Shown piece after piece: positions 26,501 through 35,554 of a DNA stretch of 64,000 bases. Numbering within the stretch: the stretch's first letter is position 1; every line of letters begins with the position of its first letter. The translations under genes were made by a program, and so were the position numbers. Under the pieces are notes generated by a model. It saw only the letters and a list, made by a program, of their open reading frames with translations. It was not told the DNA's origin and made no database searches. The DNA comes from Planctomycetota bacterium (GTDB taxonomy: Bacteria > Planctomycetota > UBA1135 > GCA-002686595), in NCBI GenBank assembly GCA_002683825.1, contig NYUD01000031.1, positions 62,001 to 126,000 of the forward strand, read 5' to 3'.

Positions 26501-28919
26501 GTCGCAAGCGCTCGCTCAGTTCGCCGCCCCTCGCTCCCTGATTCTCGGGGTGCTCGCCTGTGGTTTGGCTCTCAGCGGAAGCTGTGCCCGCGGACTAGAG
26601 ATCGTCTCACCGCCCGGCGGCGGGGGGGGGGATCCGGTCGACCCGCCGACCGGTCCCACCGATTTCGCACCGCTAGCTGGTCTCGTTTCCGCCGCCGCGG
26701 GACTGCAAACAGTGCGTGTCGACTGGCGCTTGCCGCGTGAATCGAAAACCAAGAGTTTCGAACTGGCGCTCTTCATGTCGACCGACCGCGACACGATCTT
26801 TGACGGAACACCGATCGCTGCGCCCCTGCGCGGGACAAGCCTGGTCCTCGATGGATTGACGGACGGCGTGCGCCTGCACTTCGGGATGGGCATTCGGGAA
26901 GCTGCATCCTCCGGGGGAATGGACGACCCGGCCTTGTCGGGTGGAACGGCCTTCATTCCGACCGGCGCACGACTCACCGTCACCCCCGGTCCCATCGTCT
27001 ACGTCGACGGGGACGCGGAGGCGACCGGCGCCGATGGCACGACCCCCGAAACCGCGTTCCCGGACCCGCGGCTGGCAATCCTCGTGGCCGGTTTCCAACT
27101 CGGCGGTGGCAACGTCTGGGTTCGAAGCGGCGTCTACGACAACGTGGGCTTCATCGCCCACGGTGCGGGAATTCATGTCTACGGTGGTTTTGGAGCTGAC
27201 TTCGACCTGGCTACGCGGGATACGAGCCCCGGTACAACGATCTTCAACGCGGCGCCTGACAATCTCAACACGCCCACGCTCATGATCGAGATGCAATCGC
27301 TGGCGCAAATCCCGATCGATGAACCCGTCGCCATTCTCGATGGCTTCACGCTCGAGGGAAACACCCAGACCTTCAGGGCCGTTCAGGCGACAAACACGGC
27401 CGCCGAATTCCGCGCCCTGAATATCAGCGGCTTCCTCGGAAGCGGAGCGCATCTGCAAAATTCCGACAGCCAGGAATACGACATCGTCGTCACGGGCTCG
27501 AGCTTTTCCAACAACGTCGGGGAGGGGATGGACGGCAGAGGCGCCTTCGACCTCGTCGTCGACGGTTGTGTGTTCAATTCCAACGGAACCGAGGGGCTGG
27601 ATCTCGACGATTGGATCGCGCCTCCGGGAGAGAATGTATCTCTCCGTATCACCGGTTCCCGTTTCTTCGGTAACGGTACCGAGGGGCTTGATGTCGACCT
27701 GAATGTGCCGCTCCTCGTCCTGGACCTCACCGGTGGTCGCTTCTCCGTCGAAATCCGTGGATGTTCCTTCGAGCGCAACGGCCGGGATGGAGTCCTGCTC
27801 GACATGGAGTACGAGCTGTACCCCCAGTGGAATGCAAAACTGGTCCTGCGCGAGTGCCTGGCACGGGCCAACGGAACGGACGGCTTCCATCTCGATCTGG
27901 ACGGGCCGGGATCCGCCCTGCTGCACCGCGTGATCGCAGCCGGAAACGGGACGAACGGAATCGAGTTCAGTTCCGAAAGCGATCCGGGAACGGCGTTCGT
28001 CTCGTCCTCCATCGCGGCGGGCAATATGGGGGCCGGGATCCTTGCTTCTCGCCCGCCGATCGGGGCTGCCAACCGCAGCCTGGTCGTCACGCACAGCATC
28101 GTGGCCGGCAACTTCGGCCCCGGAATCGAAGGCGAAGCACAGGTCGCTACGGCCTCGTCGACGATCTCGCATGTGCAGGACGTCGATGGAGTGATGACCG
28201 AGTTCCGCGCATCGCTCATCACCGCTGCGGCTGCCGAAGATATTTTTGTCAACGCCGCAAGCGCCTATGCGCGTATCGACAGCGATCCCGGCGAGGGCAC
28301 CCTGGTCCTCACCCAGCCAGCGGATTTCGATCCCGGAACGACCCTCGAGGTCGCTGACGACGGTGTTGCTCGCATCGCCACCCTCGTGAATCCCAACAAT
28401 GTCACGGTAGATCCCCCCCCCGCCTTGGTGCTGCCCCCCGATCTCCTCTCGGTCTTCCAGGGCGAGGACGTGGTCGAGGATTATCGCCTGGCCTCCGGTT
28501 CGCCGGCAGTGGGGATCGGTCTCTCCCCACCGGGAGGGCCCAGCGTCGATGGTGGTGTCTTCGGTTCCCCCGTTCCGGGGGTTCCGGGCTTCGCCGAAGA
28601 AATCCGGACCGAGCTTTTTCACCCGTTGAGTGTCGCGCCGGCACCCTCCACTCCCCTGGGTGCCACCGACGTGATTGAAATCGTCTTCAACGAGACGATC
28701 CACGCAGCTTCGGTGAACGCGGCCTCCGTCCGTGTTTCGGACGGCGAGGGCAGGGAGGTCTCGGTTGCGCTCGACACCAGCGAGGATCGGCTGATCCTGG
28801 TTCCTCCCGGCGGCGGCTGGAGCAAAGGGGTCGTCTGGATCGAACTCTTCGCGGAGCTGGAGTCCTCGTCGGGAACCCCCAACGCGACCCCCCTCGCGTT
28901 GAGGTTCCTCCATAATTGA
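26499..28919 (+). CDS. secreted beta-helix protein with C-terminal Ig-like domain
   Basis: An 806-residue exported protein. After the signal peptide (LGVLACGLALSGSCARG; possible lipid Cys but a non-canonical box) comes a Gly/Pro linker containing ten G (26622-26631), a fibronectin-like domain (residues 60-160), then a right-handed parallel beta-helix (about 170-640) with repeats such as GNGTEGLDVDLN, RNGRDGVLLDMEYE, ANGTDGFHLDLDG, AGNGTNGIEFSS. The last about 90 residues (IEIVFNETIHAASVNAASVRVSD) are a Big_5/SbsA-type Ig domain. Such helices bind or cut polysaccharide or serve as adhesins; no catalytic residues can be assigned. The reading frame is intact through the G10 tract and a C9 tract at 28413-28421. 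The start is at 26499; the initiator is not well defined by a Shine-Dalgarno. Confidence 0.87.
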   Translation: MSQALAQFAAPRSLILGVLACGLALSGSCARGLEIVSPPGGGGGDPVDPPTGPTDFAPLAGLVSAAAGLQTVRVDWRLPRESKTKSFELALFMSTDRDTIFDGTPIAAPLRGTSLVLDGLTDGVRLHFGMGIREAASSGGMDDPALSGGTAFIPTGARLTVTPGPIVYVDGDAEATGADGTTPETAFPDPRLAILVAGFQLGGGNVWVRSGVYDNVGFIAHGAGIHVYGGFGADFDLATRDTSPGTTIFNAAPDNLNTPTLMIEMQSLAQIPIDEPVAILDGFTLEGNTQTFRAVQATNTAAEFRALNISGFLGSGAHLQNSDSQEYDIVVTGSSFSNNVGEGMDGRGAFDLVVDGCVFNSNGTEGLDLDDWIAPPGENVSLRITGSRFFGNGTEGLDVDLNVPLLVLDLTGGRFSVEIRGCSFERNGRDGVLLDMEYELYPQWNAKLVLRECLARANGTDGFHLDLDGPGSALLHRVIAAGNGTNGIEFSSESDPGTAFVSSSIAAGNMGAGILASRPPIGAANRSLVVTHSIVAGNFGPGIEGEAQVATASSTISHVQDVDGVMTEFRASLITAAAAEDIFVNAASAYARIDSDPGEGTLVLTQPADFDPGTTLEVADDGVARIATLVNPNNVTVDPPPALVLPPDLLSVFQGEDVVEDYRLASGSPAVGIGLSPPGGPSVDGGVFGSPVPGVPGFAEEIRTELFHPLSVAPAPSTPLGATDVIEIVFNETIHAASVNAASVRVSDGEGREVSVALDTSEDRLILVPPGGGWSKGVVWIELFAELESSSGTPNATPLALRFLHN
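26622..26631. repeat. G10 tract inside the beta-helix gene
   Basis: Ten G lie 123 bases into the gene and encode part of a poly-Gly linker just after the signal peptide. A slip here would switch the whole mature protein off. With the tracts at 24448-24464, 24980-24989 and 28413-28421 it is the third of four homopolymers of nine or more G/C within 4 kb. The frame as given is ON. Confidence 0.8.
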
Positions 28920-29234
28920 GCCTCTTCGTCCAGAGGCTGGAACCGGTTTCCACTTTCCGACGCTTCCCGAAGCCGATCTGGAATCGGCGCAAATGAGCTT
29001 CTAGGGGCTTGTTTTTTGCCCAGAGCAGCACAAAAGCGGCCTGATTTGCCAAAACGTCAGGGCACGAAAAAGGGAAGGCCAGCGGGGCGCCGCCCGCTAA
29101 CCCTCCCGAGCATCACTAAATTTTGGGGAAAAACCCCAAGGGGGTGAGGAACTGATGCAAAACTCGGGCCAACCGGAAAAGGATTCCTAATGAGCCAGCC
29201 AGGCGGCTCCCATCCCCGCCAAAGCGGAGCCCTG
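28920..29234. other. intergenic region between convergent genes
   Basis: No gene is supported here. The region holds a 7-bp hairpin immediately after the beta-helix gene (AGCCTCT 28919-28925 with AGAGGCT 28932-28938) and another, TTGGGG (29123-29128) with CCCCAA (29134-29139) around five A. On the minus strand the latter is followed by AATTTAG, so it could weakly terminate the cupin-hydrolase-YheT operon. Neither has a proper U-tract. Confidence 0.5.
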
Positions 29235-30272
29235 TCACGGATCTGGCCGGTCGCCTCGGGGGGCCGCCCGTACATGTCCCAGCTGCCACAGGAGCTCCTT
29301 GACATAGTGTCCCAGCGCGCCGTCCAGCCAACGCCCCCACCCCAGTCCCCATCTCCGTCGAGCCAGATAGCCCACGTGTCCCCCGTGCGGCTCGATGTGA
29401 AGCAGGATCCGATCGGACAGCTCGGCGTCTCGATAGACCTCGGGTTCGACAAATGGATCGTCCGCCGCGGTCAGGATCACCGTCGGTACACAGACGTCTT
29501 TCAGGATCCCGAGGGACGAGCACTTGCAATAGTAGTCGGCGCCGTCGAGGAACCCGGCCTCAGGAGCGGTGAAGAGATCGTCGAAAGTGCGCAGGGACGC
29601 GTCGAGCGGAATCCGATACGCCTGCCGGGTCTTGCCGGCGCGTACACGACGGTGAATCTCTTGTCGAAGCCGCAGCACAAATCGTCGCTCATACAGTCGG
29701 TTCCATCCGCGATGGATCGTCTCGGAAGCACGAGCAATGTCCACCGGGGGATTGACGGACACGATGCCATCCGGACCCCTGCTATCCTCCTGGGCAGCCA
29801 GGAGGAGTGCAGCGTTGCCGCTCAGAGAAAACCCGATCACGAAGTGCAGGAGCTCGGGTGACTCGCGGCGACTTTCGTGCACAACATCCGCGATATCGTC
29901 GCTACTCCCCGAATGGTAGGGGCGCCAAGCCAGACCCCGTCCCGCGCCGCAACCGCGGTGGTTTACGGCCCAAACGCTGTGCCCCCGGCGCCGTAATGCG
30001 ACGGCGGTTCGGCGGATGTAGTCGGCGTCGACATCGCCCGTAAGGCCGTGGAAGAGATGGACACGCACACCGCTCGTCCCCTCCGATGTGTAGGCCAGCA
30101 ACCGTTCGCCGTCCGCCAATTCGATCTCCCGTGGCACGAACGAGCGGTGGCGCGAGACCCGGGGAGCCCCAGAGGGCAACAGATGCCCCCAGAACGTCTG
30201 CCCATGTCCGCTGCGGGCCCAAAACGGAACCGCGCAGGACTCGCTATAGCGGCGTATCGTTCGTGCCTCCAT
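29235..30272 (-). CDS. YheT-family alpha/beta hydrolase
   Basis: A 345-residue hydrolase of the YheT (ABHD1/2/3-like) family: GHGQTFWGHLLPSG near the start, LFHGLTGDVDADYIRR, HRGCGAGRGLAWRPYHSGSSDD, nucleophile elbow GFSLSGN, acid Asp in TAADDPFVE, and His in EPHGGHVGYL. The triad is complete. Family members are esterases or lipases of unknown physiological substrate. It starts seven bases after the preceding serine hydrolase and is the last of three genes (cupin, serine hydrolase, YheT) in one operon. Confidence 0.9.
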   Translation of the reverse strand: MEARTIRRYSESCAVPFWARSGHGQTFWGHLLPSGAPRVSRHRSFVPREIELADGERLLAYTSEGTSGVRVHLFHGLTGDVDADYIRRTAVALRRRGHSVWAVNHRGCGAGRGLAWRPYHSGSSDDIADVVHESRRESPELLHFVIGFSLSGNAALLLAAQEDSRGPDGIVSVNPPVDIARASETIHRGWNRLYERRFVLRLRQEIHRRVRAGKTRQAYRIPLDASLRTFDDLFTAPEAGFLDGADYYCKCSSLGILKDVCVPTVILTAADDPFVEPEVYRDAELSDRILLHIEPHGGHVGYLARRRWGLGWGRWLDGALGHYVKELLWQLGHVRAAPRGDRPDP

Positions 30273-30278
30273 TCCGCC

Positions 30279-31703
30279 TCAGGAAAACAACCGAAGGATG
30301 TCGGTAAGAAACGCCATGGGGTCGAAGCCCGGTTCCAGGATGCCGAGGCGGACAAGCACCAGGCGTCGCCGGCGGTCCATCCAGACGTATTGCCCTGCGT
30401 GACCTGAGGCGTAGAGGATCCCGCCCACCTCGGACGGTACGCCATTGCCGTGAGCATCCAGCAACTCTTCCTCATCGAAGCGCCAGAACTGAGCGCCTCC
30501 ATAGCAGCGCCCATCACTTTCGGGCGTCGCGCTCGCCGCGAAATCGACCCAGCCCTCAGGAAGGAGACGCTCCCCGGCGAAGACACCGTCGTCAATGTGG
30601 AGCTGGCCGTAGCGTGCCCAGTCGCGCGCGGAAGCCAGCATCAGGCTGCTGCCGATCCAGGTTCCCGAGGCGTCGACGCACATGACCGCTGTTGACATGC
30701 GCAGCGGCCCGAAGAGATGGCGCTGTGGAAATGCGAGCCGCTCCGCCTCCCTGTCGCCGGCGTGGTCTCTGACAATGCGTGCCAGAATGTTCGCCGTGCC
30801 GTCCGAATAGGACCAAACCGCTCCCGGCGGGTGCGCGAGGGGCTTTTGCGCCGCAAAACCCGCGCAATCTGCGCTGCGGAAGAGCATCTGCAAGCTGTCG
30901 GCCCAGGGCAGCTCGTAGTTTGCGAAAAACTCCAACCCACTACGCATCCGCAGCAAGTCCTCGAGGGAGATCTCACCGCGCGGGTCGTCCTTGGCCGACC
31001 ATTCGGGCACGGGTGCGCGCATCTCGATTCCAGCCAATCGCTCCAGAGCGATCAGGCGACCGATCAACGTGCCTGTGACGCTCTTGGTCATGGACCAACC
31101 GAGGATCGGAGTGTGTCGGTCGTAGCCCTCGCGATAGCGTTCGGCAACCAGTTGGCCGTCGACGACCAGGACCACCGCATGGGTGCCGTTCGAGTTCCCG
31201 GCCTCATCGGTGAAGATGCGATCGATCGCCGCTTTGACGCCCCGGCGTTGCGAGTCGGACAAAGGAGCGAGTTCGGGGGATTCGCCCAGCGGCCAGGGAA
31301 CGCTGTCCTGCAGGGCGGGCACCTCATCGGGAATCGACGCCGGTAGCTCTCCAGCACCCTCGACGACGCGGATTGCCCCCAGACCGGAGCGCCATTCCGC
31401 CTCGCTCTCGAACACACCGAATGAACGCGCGCGCACGCGCTGCGCCTCGCCCTCGACCACCTCCAGGCTCATGAATCTCCCGAGTCCGAGCGGGAGTCGC
31501 ATGCGTTCGGACAGGACCCTGTTGACGTCGTCACCCGTACCGAAAACCTGCACCGCACCGATCGTCGCCGCATACCCGGCAGCCACGCGTCCGAAGATGA
31601 TCAGAAACCAGCCTGCACCGAAGATCAGGAGAAGAAAAAGTACACCGGCGACCCGCAGGCCGGCCCGGCGTCGCTTCCCACTTTGCGCAGGACTGTCTTT
31701 CAT
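30279..31703 (-). CDS. membrane-anchored serine hydrolase (beta-lactamase/class C family)
   Basis: A 474-residue protein with one N-terminal membrane span (VLFLLLIFGAGWFLIIFG) and a beta-lactamase-type domain. The SxxK motif is SMTK (GWSMTKSVTG); a YSD triad stands where Y-x-N is usual (WSYSDGTANIL); and the third motif region is near YASGHAGQYVW. The family includes 6-aminohexanoate-dimer hydrolases, esterases and D-peptidases, so no antibiotic resistance is implied. ATG 31703 overlaps the cupin stop by four bases (ATGA), which decides the start over an upstream in-frame ATG. Confidence 0.9.
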   Translation of the reverse strand: MKDSPAQSGKRRRAGLRVAGVLFLLLIFGAGWFLIIFGRVAAGYAATIGAVQVFGTGDDVNRVLSERMRLPLGLGRFMSLEVVEGEAQRVRARSFGVFESEAEWRSGLGAIRVVEGAGELPASIPDEVPALQDSVPWPLGESPELAPLSDSQRRGVKAAIDRIFTDEAGNSNGTHAVVLVVDGQLVAERYREGYDRHTPILGWSMTKSVTGTLIGRLIALERLAGIEMRAPVPEWSAKDDPRGEISLEDLLRMRSGLEFFANYELPWADSLQMLFRSADCAGFAAQKPLAHPPGAVWSYSDGTANILARIVRDHAGDREAERLAFPQRHLFGPLRMSTAVMCVDASGTWIGSSLMLASARDWARYGQLHIDDGVFAGERLLPEGWVDFAASATPESDGRCYGGAQFWRFDEEELLDAHGNGVPSEVGGILYASGHAGQYVWMDRRRRLVLVRLGILEPGFDPMAFLTDILRLFS

Positions 31704-32062
31704 TCGTCGCGATGAACGCTCGCCGGCGAAAAGGCGGGGAGACAAACGGCCACATACTCCGCACCCGCAGACCCGGGCGTGCTATAGCGGACCCATTCCC
31801 CCGGTCGAGCCACGACGGCCTGCCCGGCGCAAACCTCCATCGCCCCGCCCTCGTACTCGACCCGCAGTGTTCCCGCGAGAACAACGGTGATCTCTTCGAA
31901 ATCGGGGCGTTGACCGGGCTCCACCCACCCCTTCGGGGACTTCATCCGCGCAACACTCACTTCTTCGTGGCCCGAATTCACTCGACCGGCAAATTCCTCG
32001 ATGCGCTTGGGCGGAGTGCCCTGCGCGGGGACGACCGTGGGGGCTTCAATCAGTTTGGGCAT
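31700..32062 (-). CDS. cupin-domain protein
   Basis: A 120-residue single cupin barrel. The two cupin motifs are degenerate: GQRPDFEEITVVLAGTLRVE for the first and AGQAVVARPGEWVRYS for the second. The usual His residues are mostly missing, with Glu and Asp in place. It may bind a small molecule rather than metal. First gene of the operon with the serine hydrolase (ATGA overlap) and YheT. The product is cytoplasmic, with no signal peptide. Confidence 0.88.
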   Translation of the reverse strand: MPKLIEAPTVVPAQGTPPKRIEEFAGRVNSGHEEVSVARMKSPKGWVEPGQRPDFEEITVVLAGTLRVEYEGGAMEVCAGQAVVARPGEWVRYSTPGSAGAEYVAVCLPAFSPASVHRDE

Positions 32063-32083
32063 GCCGCATCCGTAGCATGTCCG

Positions 32084-33430
32084 CTACGTGCGACGCAAGC
32101 CTTTACGCGATGGGTGGATCGCCAGGCCGCCGCGCAATGCGAAACGCGCATCGATCTCCAGCCATTCCGGTCGACAATAGACTTGCAGGTCGGCGAACAT
32201 GCGTTCGACACACACCTCGTGAAAGGCACGGGTCTCCCGGTACGAGACCCAGTACAGAAGCAGCCGGTCGCGCGCGATGCGCGGCCCCCGATAACGGAGA
32301 GACACGCTGGCCCAATCGGGTTGCGCGGTCACGGGACACAGACTGCGAAAGAGGTGCGTGACCAGGGCCTCCTCGACAGGCTCGGATGCACCCGAAATCT
32401 CCGCTGCGCCCTTGAGGTGGTCGGGGTGCAGGGCGTAGGTGTCCACCTCGATCGGTTCCGCATCGATGCAGGTGCCCGGCAGGTTTCCCCGGGATCGCCC
32501 TGGCAGTTCGTCCACGGGTCGAAAAAGAACGCTGACATCACACTCCACTCGCTCGGAAAGATCGCGGGTGATGGTCGACACGACCGACTCATCGCATTCG
32601 TAGCGTTCCTGGTTGAGCGAGTGCAGGTACAGCTTGAGGGATTTGGACTCGATCAACTTGTCGGAGTTCGCCGGAATTCGAAACTCGCCTCGGACCGTCC
32701 TGGGCTTGCCGCTCGGATCGAGCCACGAGAGCTCGGGTGCTTCCCACAGGTCGATGCCATCGAAAACGGTACTCCGAAGGTCGAGGCGTGCCCGTGCCGC
32801 GGCACGGGGAATTGCAACGAGCACATCGGGAGCGTAGGTCTTCGGAATCGGGGTGGGCTTGCCTAGGGGAAGCTCGGGGGGAAGGGAATCGGCCAACTGG
32901 GAACCTCTGATTCGCCCTGCAGCGTACTCTCGTGCCCTGTGGCACGCCAAACGAATCGCTCGGTGAGCTGCCGCGAGCCGCCGCCCCTCTTCCGGATCGC
33001 TCGGGCAGAATCGTTGCCCCTTCAGGAGCCCCCTGCGCACGAGGCGACGCGTCTTCAAGGGATGGTTGTTGAGTGCGATCGCCGCGATGCGGGCATGCCG
33101 CCGCTCGATCCCTAGCCACTTCCCCAGACGCGCATAGAAGGGCACCTCTCCGGGATCGAAGGAGGCACCCTCATTTTCGGCATCGGCCGCTTCGATCGAC
33201 AATTCTCGCGTCGCCGCCTTTGCACAGCTACGTAGCGAGAGTCGAGTGCGCCCCCTTTGTTCCCGAGCGTACATCACATGGGCAACGAAGCGCGCCGTGA
33301 CCTTCTCAGGTGGGAGAAAGAGAGCTCGGGTCCCCATGTAGGCGCGAATCCACTTGTCCAGAGAGGCGAGTTCGGGAGCTGTGAATTCCTCCCGAAGGAG
33401 AGACCTACCGATCCGTGTCGATCCGACCAA
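32084..33430 (-). CDS. queF: QueF-type 7-cyano-7-deazaguanine reductase with N-terminal extension
   Basis: The C-terminal 270 residues are a type II (tandem) QueF: LGKPTPIPKTYAPDVLVAIP, FDGIDLWEAPELSWLDPSGK, the substrate-binding ESKSLKLYLHSLNQ, the catalytic Cys region in SLCPVTAQPDWASVSLRY, and a C-terminal FALRGGLAIHPSRK. QueF reduces preQ0 to preQ1 with NADPH for queuosine. In front of it is an in-frame, stop-free, Arg/Ala-rich stretch of about 165-180 residues (PEKVTARFVAHVMYAREQRG; FYARLGKWLGIERRHARI) that no QueF I know carries. The outer start is unclear (TTG 33430 taken; ATG 33337 possible). A TTG at 32896 with AGAGG seven bases upstream would give exactly a 270-residue QueF, so this may be two overlapping genes or a fusion. 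Confidence 0.8.
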   Translation of the reverse strand: MVGSTRIGRSLLREEFTAPELASLDKWIRAYMGTRALFLPPEKVTARFVAHVMYAREQRGRTRLSLRSCAKAATRELSIEAADAENEGASFDPGEVPFYARLGKWLGIERRHARIAAIALNNHPLKTRRLVRRGLLKGQRFCPSDPEEGRRLAAAHRAIRLACHRAREYAAGRIRGSQLADSLPPELPLGKPTPIPKTYAPDVLVAIPRAAARARLDLRSTVFDGIDLWEAPELSWLDPSGKPRTVRGEFRIPANSDKLIESKSLKLYLHSLNQERYECDESVVSTITRDLSERVECDVSVLFRPVDELPGRSRGNLPGTCIDAEPIEVDTYALHPDHLKGAAEISGASEPVEEALVTHLFRSLCPVTAQPDWASVSLRYRGPRIARDRLLLYWVSYRETRAFHEVCVERMFADLQVYCRPEWLEIDARFALRGGLAIHPSRKGLRRT

Positions 33431-33472
33431 CGTCTTCCCCAATCCAGGCGCGGCCCGAAAAGAGCCGGGGTG

Positions 33473-33524
33473 AAAAACACGGGGCCGGAAAACCATAAAA
33501 CCCTGCCAGCTTTCCGGCCCCGTG
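33473..33524 (-). terminator. hairpin terminator/attenuator upstream of queF
   Basis: A perfect 14-bp stem pairs 33478-33491 with 33511-33524 around a 19-base loop. On the minus strand it is followed by five T (33477-33473). It therefore terminates minus-strand transcription, and it lies only about 40 bases before the open frame leading into queF. No minus-strand gene is seen between it and the plus-strand gene at 33707. It may be a leader attenuator for queF or the end of a short RNA. Confidence 0.6.
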
Positions 33525-33706
33525 ACAAAGAAGGAACAGAATGGCTCCCCACGGAGAGGAGGGCCACGAAGAGGTAGTGGTCCGGCGCCGCGCATACGCT
33601 CGCGTTTTTTCGTATTTTTTTCTCTCTACGCTCCCACAGGACCCCTCGCTTCGAGAGTTTCGCCTTGTACACGGAGAGAAAGTAGCGCTTCGGTTAGAAC
33701 AGAGAC

Positions 33707-35554
33707 GTGTCCTTTCTTTCGCGCACACATACCCTCCGCAGCTGGCTAGGCACCCGCCCCTGGCACGGGCTGTCCGGCTCTAGGCTCTTGCGGCTGTTCG
33801 CCTGGGGGGTGCTCGGTGGGGCCCTCGAGGTCCTGGGGCGCACCTCGCCCAACGAGTGGATCGACGCCCTCGGAGTGCTGGGGATCGTCCTGGGGGTGGC
33901 CATCACCCTGGGACGACAGGATGAGACCTCACGCAAGGCCTGGGGACGGAGGATCACACGCTCGCTCAATCGCCGGTTCGCATCCTGGAAGCTGCGCTCG
34001 GGACTCGATCTGCGCGGCAACCCGCCGCTCTCGCCGCGCCACCCCTGGCGCTACGCGGTTCTGGCAGGCGCCATCTTCCTTTTCCTGTCCACTCTGCTGG
34101 CGACGCATTCGTTTTGGCCCAGCGGGGCACGCAGCACCCTTCAAAACGTCAGTGGTCTCTTGTACCTCGTCCTCCTGACCGGCCTGTGGACCGCGCTGGG
34201 ACTCGGAACCCTGACACTCTGGATCGCGAGTTTCGCTGCGCTGGAGGAACGGTTGGCGCGGTCGCTCACGAAGCATCGCTGGCTCGAGGGGCGACGATCG
34301 ATGTACGCGACCCTTGGGTTCGCTGCTTTCATCTTCGTTTCCCTGGCAGGGTCCTTTCTTCCCGCCGTGATTCCTCTGGTGGTCGTCTGCATCTCCCTGA
34401 TTCTGTACGCGTGTGCCGTCTACGCTCCGGGGCAATCTCTGCGCATGACCTGGAAGTACGCCGACCAGAACGGCGAACCGTACACCAGCCGCTGGGTCTG
34501 GTGGGACATCACGCTGATCTCAGGCCTGGGTATGCTGCTTTCGGTCCCCATCGTGCTTTCGATGGGCGATCGCCTCGGCTCGACTCCCTTCGCAGGGACT
34601 TCCATCAGCGGGTTTCTCGGGGGCTCTTTTGCCTGGTCCCTGGCGTTGTTCACACCTGGCTGTTTGGGCTATGTCGCCTCCCGTTTGCTTGTCGCCTGGA
34701 GAGCCGATCCGGCCCGGCCGGTGCCGGTGTGTGTTCATGTCCAGGCACATCTCACGCCGAAGCAATCCCAGGCCATCGCAAGCCAACTCGAACAGGCCGG
34801 CTTCGCGACCACCTTCGGACCTGCGGCTCCCAAGTCCACGGAAGTACCGATCCTCCTCGAGGAGGACGTCGCTGCAGGCGACAAGTTCTCGAGCTTTTTC
34901 ACCCCGTGGCCCCGCAGGGTTTCGTCGGCCGATATCGCCTCCGAAGAGCTTCATGCTTCTCTTCGCAGGCGCGCTCACCTGCAGTATCGTCGCCTGCTCT
35001 TGCGGCGACTCAAGAACATCCTCAAGCATGCCCGACGTCGGAAATACGAGCGCGGCGAGGGTTTCTGGATCGCTCCCCAGTTTTGGTTCGCCACGCACCT
35101 CACGCGCGATACCGACGAAGACTCCGGGACGGCGATCGGTCCGCCGTATCGAAAGGCGATTCCGCGGGAGGCCCTGCACCATCTCTTCAAGGTCATGCGG
35201 GCCGTGGATATCGACCTCGTCTTCCTCGAGGACGGTGTCACGCTACCCTCCTTCCGTCGCGTGATGTCCGCGGTCTTCGAGCACTACGACCTCTTCGCAG
35301 ACCGCCAGCTGGAGGACGGTCGACATTTCTCCGGAATCCCGGGTGTGCGTGTCTTGATTCACGAATTTCAGCTGGAGCAACCTCTCAAGCCAACGGGCTA
35401 TCCCGAACCCGACTACGAGGACCTCGGCCGCGCGCGCATCCTGCACATCTATCGCGATCGCGGGGACGACGAGGCGAAGGAGGACGTACCCATCGATCTT
35501 TCGAGCCTGCCCGTGCCGGTGGGGTCCTTCGGGGGTCCGCTGTCTCTCTTCTAG
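33707..35554 (+). CDS. membrane protein with large C-terminal cytoplasmic domain, unknown
   Basis: A 615-residue protein. The first half has about seven hydrophobic spans (LGVLGIVLGVAITL; YAVLAGAIFLFLSTLLA; LGFAAFIFVSLAGSFLPAVIPL; LISGLGMLLSVPIVLS). The second half (from about residue 345) is soluble, begins PVPVCVHVQAHLTPKQSQA and contains a basic helix (QYRRLLLRRLKNILKHARRR), then GFWIAPQFWFATHLTRD and IDLVFLEDGVTLPSFRRVMS. I do not recognise the family. GTG 33707 is the likely start. It ends four bases into the convergent dehydrogenase gene; no operon partner. Confidence 0.75.
   Translation: MSFLSRTHTLRSWLGTRPWHGLSGSRLLRLFAWGVLGGALEVLGRTSPNEWIDALGVLGIVLGVAITLGRQDETSRKAWGRRITRSLNRRFASWKLRSGLDLRGNPPLSPRHPWRYAVLAGAIFLFLSTLLATHSFWPSGARSTLQNVSGLLYLVLLTGLWTALGLGTLTLWIASFAALEERLARSLTKHRWLEGRRSMYATLGFAAFIFVSLAGSFLPAVIPLVVVCISLILYACAVYAPGQSLRMTWKYADQNGEPYTSRWVWWDITLISGLGMLLSVPIVLSMGDRLGSTPFAGTSISGFLGGSFAWSLALFTPGCLGYVASRLLVAWRADPARPVPVCVHVQAHLTPKQSQAIASQLEQAGFATTFGPAAPKSTEVPILLEEDVAAGDKFSSFFTPWPRRVSSADIASEELHASLRRRAHLQYRRLLLRRLKNILKHARRRKYERGEGFWIAPQFWFATHLTRDTDEDSGTAIGPPYRKAIPREALHHLFKVMRAVDIDLVFLEDGVTLPSFRRVMSAVFEHYDLFADRQLEDGRHFSGIPGVRVLIHEFQLEQPLKPTGYPEPDYEDLGRARILHIYRDRGDDEAKEDVPIDLSSLPVPVGSFGGPLSLF

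Noticed and set aside
26673..28913. A 746-codon open frame on the minus strand
   Set aside because: It lies fully antisense to the beta-helix gene and exists because GC-rich codons avoid stop triplets in the reverse frame. Its composition is Arg/Gly/Asp-rich with no domain or start signal.
30279..31703. Beta-lactamase resistance gene
   Set aside because: It has the SxxK fold but a YSD second motif and a membrane anchor and sits with a cupin and YheT; a housekeeping esterase/peptidase is more likely.
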